DNA from: Lycorma delicatula
Lineage: Eukaryota > Arthropoda > Insecta > Hemiptera > Fulgoridae
Direction of reading: 5' to 3'
Length of the DNA: 64,000 nt
NCBI RefSeq assembly: GCF_047948215.1
Contig: NC_134460.1
Location: 14,195,501 to 14,259,500, forward strand
The position numbers were made by a program, and so were the translations under genes. The notes under the pieces were generated by a model, which was not told the origin of the DNA, ran no database searches, and was given only the letters and a program-made list of their open reading frames with translations. Of this stretch, positions 11,323 through 22,285 are shown piece by piece. Numbering within the stretch: position 1 is the first letter of the stretch; each line of letters starts with the position of its first letter.

Positions 11323-12000
11323 ACAGAGTGTTTCTAAAATGATGGGCGATTTTTTCGGATTCTACTTGTAAAACTAAACAAAAAATATCCTTAGGAAAAA
11401 TGAAAATTTCTCCTTCGTTCTTCCACAGACCGTCATATTTTTATATAAAATCAAGTTCGGATTGACGAATCACATTAATATTTGGCGACCATCTTGGTAA
11501 TAAAGTTTTACACTTAGCAGAAAATCAGGACTTTATTACCTTTTGTAAATTACTAAATAGCGGCCATGTTTGTTTTTCAATCCGTTATATCTCCGTAATG
11601 ATTAGTTTTATCAAAATGTATGCAGAGATTGCTTCGATAAAGTCTAAAGACAGTTTAGATATATGGATAGGTTATAGAACGTATACCGACCTTAATTGAT
11701 TGTGTTTTATGTACAATGAAGTCTTCCCTACTGTCTGCATCTATTTAAAACGACGTCCTAGCTACACTTAAAAAGGAAAAAAGGTTTCCATTTTAAATCG
11801 AAAAAAATAAAAACTAATACCTTTTTGTTCTAAAATATCAACTTTTTTATATCAGAAATCGGCTTTTTATTTTTCAAAGAATGTCGAGTTCTAAAGTGGA
11901 AGTACTACTTTTCTAGGTTTTCAGTTTTTCCCTTTAAATTTTCCAATCTCTTTCGTCTATTTTTTATAACTGAGAAATCTTTATACAAATACTAGAAAAT
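11323..12000. repeat. Possible decayed TIR element end
   Basis: The sequence from 11323 opens cagagtgtttctaaaatg directly after a TA, a beginning often seen at one end of insect Tc1/mariner-like elements. I could not find the matching opposite end before 12.3 kb and see no coding remnant. The far border is arbitrary and the call is weak. Confidence 0.25.
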
Positions 12001-12320
12001 TTATCAGTATGAACTGGGCCTAGCAGAATATCAAATAACACTTTTATGTAAAAGTATTAGCCCGATCCATTTTTGTAATGTAATGAGTATTCAGGGTTGT
12101 TGTTATTCTATCGTATCAAACAGCTTTAGTACGGGAACAGTTTACGATCGACTGAATGACTCATCCTTACTGTTTATTACACGACTGCTTACACCTGTTG
12201 CGTAGTCTACCGGGACAAATTGTAGCGTAATCCATGTAAAAACTGTAATTATGTTAACTATCAAACTCCAACTTTATGCTGTACAAAAGAGCTTGTAAAT
12301 TTGAAGGAAATATTAACTTT

Positions 12321-13902
12321 TTACTTCCTTGTACAAAGTAAAGGAAGTACTGCGATAGCAAAAATTTCGGTTTTCAAATTTCAACGGAAATATCCATTTT
12401 GACCATCCCTGAATCCATTTTGACTAGTTTCGGCGTGACGTATGTATGTATCTCGCATAACTCAAAAACGATTAGCTGTAGGATGTTGAAATTTTGGATT
12501 TAGGACTGTTGTAACATTTACTTGTGCTCTTCCCCTTCTGATTGCAATCGACTAAACCAAAAGTGTCCAAAAAAGCCCAAAATTCAAACAAATTTAATTT
12601 TGAAATTTTTCTTAATTGCAATAATAAAATCTCATTGAGAGAGCTTTTCAATGATATATCATAAGTGGTACTTATTTTAATTGGTTCCAGAGTTATAGCC
12701 AAATTAAATTTTAATTAATGAAATATTTGGATTTAGGTGAAGGCATATCGATTCGAATGAGACTCCATCTCCTTTTTTTTTAATTTAAATATATTGTTTT
12801 ATTAGTAATTAACACGTGAGTGTAAAAAAATTTTACGATAAATAATAATTATTCAATAATAGTAATTAAAAAAACAAAAGTTATTAGTGAAATAAAATTT
12901 TATGTACTTTTAAAAATGTATATATGTAATTTAATAGGCATTATTACATATGTATATAAGTAATAGATTTGTGAAACATCTGATTCTTTTAACTGAAAAT
13001 TATAATTTAGAATCGTATTATTTTTAGATTTTCAGATTTAATTTCTGTTTAATTATATCTACATTAAAGTTAACTACAGGTAACTGAGAAATAGACACGA
13101 TAACATATACACTGAGGCATACATGCCCGATATTTCATAAATTGCAAAAAAATCATATCTTTTAATTCGTTACTTTGATGTTGTCGGACAATATTCTCCC
13201 TAAATCGGAGTTGATCATCACTTCGTTTATTTGTTTTTTGTTGCCAATCATTTAATCGCTCTTTGGTTTGATTTAATTCTGATTAATTTGTGTATACGTT
13301 TTTTAGTTTTCAGATTTTTCTCTCTTTATATTCATCGTTCTCTCTTAATCTTTTTATTCTTTCTTTGGTTTTAATATTTTTTCCTCTTTATATTTTTCAT
13401 CTTCTCTTAATTTTTTTGTTCTTCCCTTGTTCTTATTTTCTACCTCTTCATATTCATGTTCTTGTCGTGTTTTTTATAGATATATTTCTTCATGTTATTT
13501 TTATTTTTCCTGTATGTTTCTTTTTCATTTTTGATTATTCACCAAATAATACAATAATAAAAACTGATTATTTTACACCGTAATGTTGAAATTAATATTT
13601 GTAATCGGTATACACGAGTTCACTAAACGGATTAGTTTAATTATTATTAACTTGTATTATTACGGCAGACCAGAAATTTGAAACTTTTGTTAATCAGCAA
13701 CTCACGAAGATACTTATCTAGTAATACGAGTAATAAAGGGACTCTATTCCAGTATTTCATGTAAGAATGTTGAATTAATAATTGTATAACTGTCCACTTT
13801 ACTAAAGAACTGGAGGATCGTATCTCACTTTCAACTGTAATACATTTAAATGAAGTGCAGTAAAAAATGTGTATATGTAATTTAATAGGCGTACAAGGAA
13901 GT
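12321..13902. mobile_element. TIR element B, copy 1 (1.6 kb)
   Basis: Opens with acttccttgtac (12323-12334) and closes with its exact complement gtacaaggaagt (13891-13902). The left end also folds on itself: acttcctt is followed ten bases later by aaggaagt. A second copy at 17164-19880 matches along the length ('ttcggcgtgacgt', 'tctcgcataactca', 'ggaggatcgtatctcac'). No clear target duplication was found; similarity to copy 2 seems to continue a few bases past the right terminal repeat. The interior is AT-rich and non-coding on the + strand. On the minus strand about 13580-13290 is a decayed lysine/glutamate-rich frame like the one in copy 2. The class of transposon is unknown to me. Confidence 0.6.
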
Positions 13903-14801
13903 CATGCGGTGTCTTCCTCAAATTTTATACTTTAGTGGCATCAAAGTTTTTGAGATATGCTTCAAGATGTACGTCTAAGTATATAAACAGTCAAAAAATG
14001 GGGTACGGTTTTTTTTTGTTGTATTTCTCCATGTTTCATGACCTGGGAACCTTAAAAAACGTGGGATATGTTCGTACCTACGTATATACGTAGATGTGTT
14101 GGAGTGTCTGAAGCATAATAAGATTCGACTGGATAAACTGATTTTGATAAAATATCGTACTCGCGTATATGGGACAGTTTGTTAGTAAAATATTTGGGTG
14201 AGTATTTCCAGAGGTGGGGGAGTTTTTAGGTTGTCAATTTTCTTAAAATTTTTCGAACTTTTAATAATATTAAAAGTCAATAATAATAAAAAACCTTTAG
14301 TAATAATATTACAGTAAACTTTCTTCGTAATTCACCTCCCCATCAACGTAAACGAAATTTTAGGTAGCTTTTTATTGGTTGTACATTTTTTTAGTAGAAT
14401 TATTTTGTTTCTTCCATTTAACATATTAAACGTAGAAAAATCAAAAAAAAAATTCTTGAAAGGTGATTTTGGAAGAGGTGGGGGAACAGAAAAAAAATAA
14501 AAAATACAGATTTTTTGAACTTTAAAAAACTTTTTTTGGTTTATTTAAACATATCATGATCATTTTACAATAAAATGTCATCATAAATTATCCTCGGTCC
14601 CAAAAAATAAATCTTACTTAGATTTTTCACGTTATAATTATTTTTCCACTATATAAAGATAAATAACCGATTCTAGGAAATTATTATAAATTCGTTGTCA
14701 GATTGTTTTTGATTTTATTACAATTTACTGCTTCAATTCTAGATTTTCTTAAAAATTCTTTCTGATGCTATTTTTCTTTCGCGTACAAAAATAATAAAAT
14801 T
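13903..14801. other. Non-coding spacer
   Basis: No gene or clear repeat. There are long T and A runs and no reading frame with motifs. Confidence 0.4.
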
Positions 14802-14815
14802 AATATTTTTTTAAT

Positions 14816-15287
14816 ATTTTTATTAATTTAAATGTCAGGAAAAGATTTTTGAAAGTGTATGTTTGGAGTGTCGCTTTATATGGAAGTGAAACTTGGACAA
14901 TCGGAGTATCTGAGAAGAAAAGATTAGAAGCTTTTGAAATGCGGTGCTATAGGAGAATGTTAAAAATCAGATGGGTGGATAAAGTGAGAAATGAAGAGGT
15001 ATTGCGGCAAATAGATGAAGAAAGAAGCATTTGGAAAAATATAGTTAAAAGAAGAGACAGACTTATAGGCCACATACTAAGGCATCCTGGAATAGTCGCT
15101 TTAATATTGGAAGGACAGGTAGAAGGGAAAAATTGTGTAGGCAGGCCACGTTTGGAGTATGTAAAACAAATTGTTGGAGATGTAGGATGTAGAGGGTATA
15201 CTGAAATGAAACGACTAGCACTAGATAGGGAATCTTGGAGAGCTGCATCAAACCAGTCAAATGACTGAAGACAAAAAAAAAAAAAAA
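14816..15287 (+). mobile_element. RTE-like LINE copy 3, only the last 0.46 kb
   Basis: Begins within the family's 'attaatttaaatgtcagg' segment and runs to the A tail. It encodes an uninterrupted 139-aa C-terminal piece from VYVWSVALYGSETWT to ASNQSND. It is flanked by aatatttttttaat at 14802-14815 and 15288-15301. Extreme 5' truncation is typical of target-primed reverse transcription. This part contains no catalytic residue. Confidence 0.92.
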
Positions 15288-15301
15288 AATATTTTTTTAA
15301 T

Positions 15302-17160
15302 GATACATAATAACAAAATTAGGTTTTTATGATCCGAGTATACCGTAGATCTAACACAACTAGCACGATTAGTTAAGTAAAATTTTATCAAGAAAAAAAT
15401 CATATGCGTGTGCGGAAAACACATGGCCATTTTATCTTAACTGCTTTACATAAATGCATAAACATAACTAAAATTCAATTTACTTTTAATAAAACCAATT
15501 ACATTTGATTAAGTTTGATTTAAAATAAAAAGATTTAGCTTGAATATTGTATATTTTATATATAATTTTTTCTTTTTAAAGTTCGTCGTGCTAATTAGGA
15601 TTGCCAATTACAGTTTTGTTTGTAAAATAATACGGTGAACTGAAATGAAGAAAGTAACAATAGCGAATAGATTGTTAACTGAAGTTAATACAGTGGAAGT
15701 TGTTTTTTCTTTTTTAATTAGAAAATACAATGAACCAATCTACCTGTAAATATGCAATCCCTCCATTTCATTGTATAAATTTTATATAAAGCTTGTCTCT
15801 TGCAGAACAATTAATTCTCAAACAATGTTATTAACACAAGCTTTAACGTCGTAATTTTTCATCAATACTTCATCAGAGTAAGTACGTGAAGTTTTTTTTA
15901 TCAGTAAAAAAACAAGGGGTACTGTGAATATTGCAAATAATTAATTTAAAATATTGGCATATTTTCAATTTAAAATTGAATGAATGGATGCCGTACTTCA
16001 ACCCAAAGTAATATAATCCGTAAACTATATGATCGTAGGCCAACAATTGAGGGAAAGAGCAGTGCAAACTCACAATTGTTATAGATCGTAACTGATTAAT
16101 GATAATTTTCTTGCTCGTCACGAGAGAAAACGTTTATCGTCTGAGAGTTATATCTACGAACCGAAGATGGAAAAATATTAAGATTTTTTTATAACAAAAC
16201 TTTTTATTTTCTGCGTTTTTTTTTTTACCTAAAATTTATTTGAGAAAACCACTTGAAGGAATTATGTATACTAAAGATAAATATTAAATATTAAAAAACA
16301 GGACTGTCGAAAAAACATTGCTGACAAATATTGCTGTTTAATATAGGATAATTGAAGAACGTGCGAATGACAATTTTGAATATAGTATTTGTATGTAGTA
16401 TAATATTTTTTTCAAATTTGTTAAACTTATTTAAACATAAATATTTTGTACATGTGTATAAATATATACATATATATTTATTTATACAACCTATGACATT
16501 CCCGGTAACGCAAGGATTTCAACGCGGGGTCATAAAATAAATCGGTTCAGTCGTTGAGCTGCCGTGGAACAAACATATATAATATATTCATACACCCTCA
16601 ATACATTACACTACTTTTTGGGCAGTCGTATAAAAATGTAGCCTTTGTGATTTTACTTTTATGATTTTACCCGTTAAACAGGTATGATCTTTATCACACC
16701 TGGTAAATATGAGCTGCTTTATCAAAAACTAAAATATAGTACAGACTTTGTACTTGTCTTCACAGATTTTTCAATGTGTTGTATTATGAAAGTAATCTTT
16801 TCTAAACATCGGCCGGTAAAATCTTTTTTTCTTTATAACTACTTTATCATTTCTTCGTTAATAAAAATTATGTACAATACTTAAGACAGATTAAATACAA
16901 AAAAAAGTAATAATTTTTTGTACCTAAAATTAAAAAAAAAAACGTATACACGCATACCTTTGTGTTTGTTGTTTTAAAATAAACCTCTTCTAATGGGCAT
17001 CAATATTGTTGCCCGTATCTGTAAAGATTATACGAACTCTACTGCTAAAGTAATTTTATTATCTGTTAATAAAGTTTACGGAACTTTTAAGTTGCACTAA
17101 CCAGAAAAAAGACTATCTACGGAGTACTTTGTGTGCTTAATTTAACGTAATTCCCATCGA
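15302..17160. other. Non-coding region, minor repeat-like patch
   Basis: No supported gene. The patch at about 16490-16640 ('gacattcccggtaacgcaag', 'cactactttttgggcag') has the look of a dispersed insect repeat, but I cannot confirm it from this window because there is no second copy here. Short frames at 15873, 16352 and 16684 have no motifs. Confidence 0.35.
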
Positions 17161-17741
17161 TTTTTACCTCCTTGTACGAAAAAAAGGAAGTATTGTGATC
17201 ACGAAAAATTTCGATTTCCAGATTTCAACGGAAATATACATATTGACCATCACTGAATCCATTTTGACTAGTTTCGGCGTGACGTCTGTATGTATGTACG
17301 AACGTGTATGTATCTCGCATAACTCATAAACGATTAACCGTAGGAGGTTGAAATTTTGGATTTATGACTCTTGTAATATCTAGTTGTGCACCTTGCAGTC
17401 GACTGAACCAAAAGTATCCAAAAAAAGTCCAAAATCCAAATTTGTTTGGATTTTGGACTTTTTTTTAACTGCAGTAATAAGCTCTCATTGGAAGCTTTTC
17501 AACTATGTATCAAGTGGTTCTTATTTTCATTGGTCCAAAGTTATAGACAAATAAAGTTTAATTAATGAAATATTTGATCTTACAAGGGAAGGCACATCGG
17601 TTCGAATCAGACTCCCTCCTTTTTTTTTAATTTAAATATATTGTTTTATTAGTAATTAACCCGTGAGTGTAAAAAAATTTTACGATAAATAATAATTATT
17701 CAATAATATTAATTAAAAAAACAGAAGTTATTTTTTATTTA

Positions 17742-19046
17742 TTTTTTTTTTTTGTCTTCAGTCATTTGACTGGTTTGATGCAGCTCTCCAAGATTCCCTA
17801 TCTAGTGCTAGTCGTTTCATTTCAGTATACCCTCTACATCCTACATCCCCAACAATTTGTTTTATATACTCCAAACGTGGCCTGCCTACACAATTTTTCC
17901 CTTCTACCTGTCCTTCCAATATTAAAGCGACTATTCCAGGATGCCTTAGTATGTGGCCTATAAGTCTGTCTCTTCTTTTAACTATATTTTTCCAAATGCT
18001 TCTTTCTTCATCTATTTGCCGCAATACCTCTTTATTTGTCACATTATCCACCCGTCTGATTTTTAACATTCTCCTATAGCTCCACATTTCAAAAGCTTCT
18101 AATCTTTTCTTCTCAGATACTCCGATCGTCCAAGTTTCACTTCCATATAAAGCGACACTCCAAACATACACTTTCAAAAATCTTTTCCTGACATTTAAAT
18201 TAATTTTTGTCGTAAACAAATTATATTTCTTACTGATGGCTCGTTTAGCTTGTGCTATTCGACATTTTATATCGCTCCTGCTTCGTCCATCTTTAGTAAT
18301 TCTACTTCCTAAATAACAAAATTCTTCTACCTCCATAATCTTTTCTCCTCCTATTTTCACATTCAGGGGTCCATCTTTGTTATTTCTACTACATTTCATT
18401 ACTTTTGTTTTGTTCTTGTTTATTTTCATGCGATAGTTCTTGCTTAGGACTTCATCTATGCCGTTCATTGTTTCTTCTAAATCCTTTTTACTCTCGGCTA
18501 GAATTACTATATCATCAGCAAATCGTAGCATCTTTATCTTTTAACCTTGTACTGTTACTCCGAATCTAAATTGTTCTTTAACATCATTAACTGCTAGATC
18601 CATGTAAAGATTAAAAATTAACGGAGAAAGGACTCCCTTCTTATTACGGCTTCTTTCTTATGTTCTTCAATTGTTACTGTTGCTGTTTGGTTCCTGCACA
18701 TGTTAGCAATTGTTCTTCTATCTCTGTATTTGAACCCTAATTTTTTTAAAATGCTGAACATTTTATTCCAGTCTACGTTATGGAATGCCTTTTCTATGTC
18801 TATAAACGCCAAGTATGTCGGTTTGTTTTTCTTTAATCTTCCTTCTACTATTAATCTGAGGCCTAAAATTGCTCCCCTTGTCCCTATACTTTTCCTGAAA
18901 CCAAATTGGTCTTCTCCTAACACTTCTTCCACTCTCCTCTCAATTCTTCTGTATAGAATTCTAGTTAAGATTTTTGATGCATGACTAGTTAAACTAATTG
19001 TTCTGTATTCTTCACATTTATCTGTCCCTGCTTTTCTTTGGTATCA
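17742..19046 (-). mobile_element. RTE-like LINE copy 4, inside element B
   Basis: Minus-strand copy truncated within the 'IPKKAG' region of RT. The 257-aa part (18531-17758) includes FADD and the full C-terminus; a 104-aa part (18932-18618) carries the first catalytic region, with LEKAFD changed to IEKAFH. A TAA replaces a Lys/Glu codon near 18542, and about 15 bases encoding QGCS are deleted near 18630, so it is inactive. No target duplication is visible; instead B lost about 290 bases and gained filler at the 5' junction. Confidence 0.9.
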
Positions 19047-19222
19047 TTGACCAACTGACCAATTGACCAACCGACCACTGACTGACATTGTCGGACTATA
19101 TTCTCTGTAAATCGGAGTTTTTCATTTCGTTTTTTTTTTTGTTTTTTTGTTGCCAATCATTTAATCTCACTTTGGTTTGGTATAGTTCTTCTGATCTTTA
19201 ATTTGTGTGCACCTTCTCTAGT

Positions 19223-19447
19223 TTACAAATTTTCTCTGTCCTTATATTCGTGATCCTCTCTTAATTTTTTGATACTTTCCTTGATCTTAACGTTTACTTC
19301 CTCTTTATATTTATCATCTCGTAATTGTTTTATTTTTCCCTTGTTCTTAACATTTTCTTTCTCTTCATATTCATCTTCTTGTCGATTTTTTGAGATATAT
19401 TTCTTCATGTTATCTTTCCTTTTTCTGTATAATCGTTTATTTTTCAT
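19223..19447 (-). pseudogene. Lys/Glu-rich repeat ORF of element B
   Basis: A 74-aa minus-strand frame begins MKNKRLYRKRKDNMKKY and then repeats a motif of about two dozen residues, roughly (V)KNK-KIKQLRDD-YKEE followed by VKIKESIKKLREDHEYKD. It is strongly charged and likely helical or coiled-coil. The same area of copy 1 (13290-13583, minus strand) has the repeats but with stops. This looks like the remains of a protein carried by the autonomous parent of element B. No catalytic motif is visible, and I do not recognise the family. Confidence 0.35.
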
Positions 19448-19893
19448 TTTTGATTATTCTCCAAATAATCCAATAATAAAAACTGAATATTTTACACTGT
19501 AAGGTCGAAATTAACATTTGTAATCAGTGTAGGGGAGTTCACTAAACAGAATAGTTTAATTATTATTAACTTTTATTTATACGGCACACCAGAAATCTGA
19601 AAATTTTGTTAATCAGCAACACACGAAGATACGAATAATACTGATCTAGTGGTATGTGTAATAATACGAGATTTTTACTCTGTTCCAATATTTCACGCAA
19701 GATTGTTGAATTAATAATTGTATGAATATTTGATATTAATAAAAAATAATATTTCAGCAATCGTGTAACTTTCCTCTTCATTAAAGAATTGGAGGATCGT
19801 ATCTCACTTTCAAATGAAATAAGTTTAAATAAAGTGCCACAAAAAATATCCCTATGTAATTTGATAGGCGTAAAGGAAGTCACGTGGTGTGCA

Positions 19894-22285
19894 CATCAGA
19901 TTTTTTCTTCAAATAAAAATTAAAACTCATTAAAAAACTTAGAAAAAAGCGAGTTTTATTGTACAAAACTATTATTTTTTTTTATCTTCTACTAAGTTTT
20001 TGAAGGCAAATCTTTTCTTACGTGAGCCTCTAAAATACAGTATAAAGCCGAGTTCAAATGAAAAGAAACTGGCTCAGTTCTTTTCACACCGGGTGCAACT
20101 AATAGCCAATTTGCATGAAAATTGTAACCGTGCCACTAGTACTTTAGTCTGAAACATTTAATTATTAATTTTACTTTACTTTTAGAGAACTTTAAATGAT
20201 GTTATTTATTTTAATTTTTAGCAGTATTAATGAAAAGTAAATATTTAGTCGAAATTCCCATTTTGTCACTTTGTTAAACATAAAAATAAAAAATGTTACC
20301 TTAAATTTCACTTATCTGAAATTTTAATGGTAATACAATTTTAACCGACATATTTTTACTTTCTTTGCACCTATTATAGCTGCCCTAATTGTTGTTAATT
20401 AATTTTTGTGTCACATTATCAAATGATAACTGTAGTTAAAACACGGTACTGTAATAAAAAAAACTGTTTAATATTATCGTACAGCAGTTTTAATCATTTT
20501 TACCACTCCTTCTTTCTTGAAAATAGAATCTTCCACACTTTACAACACCGTCGTAAATAGAAATTTCTGGTTATGCGTATGGATTTTAAACCCATCTTTG
20601 AACGGTTCAAGATTCATGCTACCTCCAGCTTTCTTGATATATTGACATAAATTTTTGTCTTTTCAAAAATGTATGATGAGCTTGAGTTAGGCAATGAGGG
20701 ATGGGCGATCTGCGTTGGAGATTTTAGTCGTTTAGATAATTTTAAGCTTTTTTTACGCTTTCGATTGTAATTGCCTAAAATAACAACTTTGTATTGTTTT
20801 AAATTTTATTCCATAAACGCTGTTAGAAATATTCATTTTGCAGTGTTTAGTAAATATTGTTTATAATCTATCGTTATTTCTGCGTTATTTTCTGCTATTT
20901 AAAATAACAACTTTGTATTGTTTTAAATTTTATTCCATAAACGCTGTTAGAAATATTCATTTTGCAGTGTTTAGTATATATTGTTTATAATCTATCGTTA
21001 TTTCTGCGTTATTTTCATTTATTTAATCATTATTTTTATACCTTTCCTCGACGTCTACTGATGATGATTGTTTAACAATCGAAATGGTCTTCTAATTGTA
21101 GATTTTATTTAAGTAAAGTTTTTTGAACGTCTTTTTGTTTTCCAGTTTATTTCAGTAAAATCGTTTAGTAATGCCTCTTGTTTTGTATTAGAAAGTGAAA
21201 CCTAAAGAAAAGAAATTAAAAAATAAAAGTAAAATATAATCGTTAACAATTAGCTAGAATATATACGATATTTAAAACGCGATTAATGTACGAGTAGTTA
21301 GGAGTCCAAAGACTTTTTTTTTTAAATATACAGCGACTTATAAATATATTAAAATTGAAAAAAGCCTGACGGATTTCAAAACCCTTAGACATTTGTCAGT
21401 TTCGATCATATCGTCACGTAAAATACTGCCAATAAGGAAAGCAGATAGAAAATGACAAATGAACGATAAATTCACTGATAACGAAATTAGGCAAACAACT
21501 CTATTTTAAGTAGTGCTTAGTGAACTCTTGGAAGCATCTCTCAAGGGATGTGGATCTTGATCCAGGATAGGAGCAGCACATAATCAACGATTTTGCGTGG
21601 GACAGTACAAATACATGCTTCTACAAATTACTTTCCTGCAGTTCCTAAAGAGCCATTTGGGAACATGTTTATTCTTCCCTAAGGTAAACCCCTCATCCAT
21701 TCTTAGAATTATTCGGCTACTACAATATAAACTAGCGGGATCTGCACTAGGGTACAGATCCTATAAGTATTGGTTGGGATCTAAATAAAAACGCGTAAAA
21801 ATCTTCTTTTTTTTCTAAAGAAAATAAACGACACCGTTCTTGTTTGTTTTGTATTATTTTTTTTTTTATAAAATTTTATTGAACAGTTATGTAACGATTT
21901 ACTTAAAAATGTTATAAAATCCCCTTTTTATTTAACTTACAAACGTAGGATCGATTTCAAGGATTCTTTTTTTAAACAAAACAAGGATGGTCGTATTGTT
22001 TTTCCAGTAATTTTATATGGAAGATTTTTTTAAACTAAAATAGAGTTATAATTTTTTTCAATGCTTATTATTGGATTTTTGTAGTATAATTTCTTTACTT
22101 GTTATTCTGATATTTAAAATAATTTTACATTAAAATTCAAGCAAAATAATCGAAAAATTTAAGTTAATAATTTAATAAAATAAATAATACGTATTCCTGC
22201 ATTGTAGAGAAATTTAACTAACTAATGCTCTGTTATAAGCAGTGTTTGTTACGTCGTCTCTCCATTAATTTTATAATTTATATAT
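19894..22285. other. Non-coding region around the tandem duplication
   Basis: Apart from the 124-bp tandem duplication, I see no gene or element. The 63-aa frame at 21597 lacks motifs, although 21500-21790 is less AT-rich than its surroundings and could be an unrecognised repeat. Confidence 0.35.
20777..21016. repeat. Tandem duplication, 124-bp unit, two copies
   Basis: The block starting aaaataacaactttgtattg at 20777 is repeated at 20901 almost base for base (the visible difference is 'agtaaatat' against 'agtatatat'). The second copy ends near 21016 in 'ctgcgttattttc'. It is non-coding. Near-identity implies a recent local duplication or assembly collapse/expansion. Confidence 0.88.

Larger units (their letters stand above)
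17164..19880. mobile_element. TIR element B, copy 2, split by an RTE LINE
   Basis: The left part (17164-17741) matches element B copy 1 from its left end to about 12882. The right part (19085-19880) matches 13175-13902. RTE copy 4 lies between, and about 290 bases of B are missing at the junction. The left end shows acctccttgtac and a nearby aaggaagt; the right end is gtaaaggaagt. A filler of repeated 'gacca' units at 19047-19085 sits between the LINE 5' end and the resumed B sequence. This copy is more diverged at its ends than copy 1. Confidence 0.6.

Noticed and set aside
13290..13583. 97-aa very hydrophobic frame resembling a membrane protein
   Set aside because: It is the complement of the lysine/glutamate-rich repeat in element B; AAA/GAA codons read backwards give Phe/Leu/Ser.
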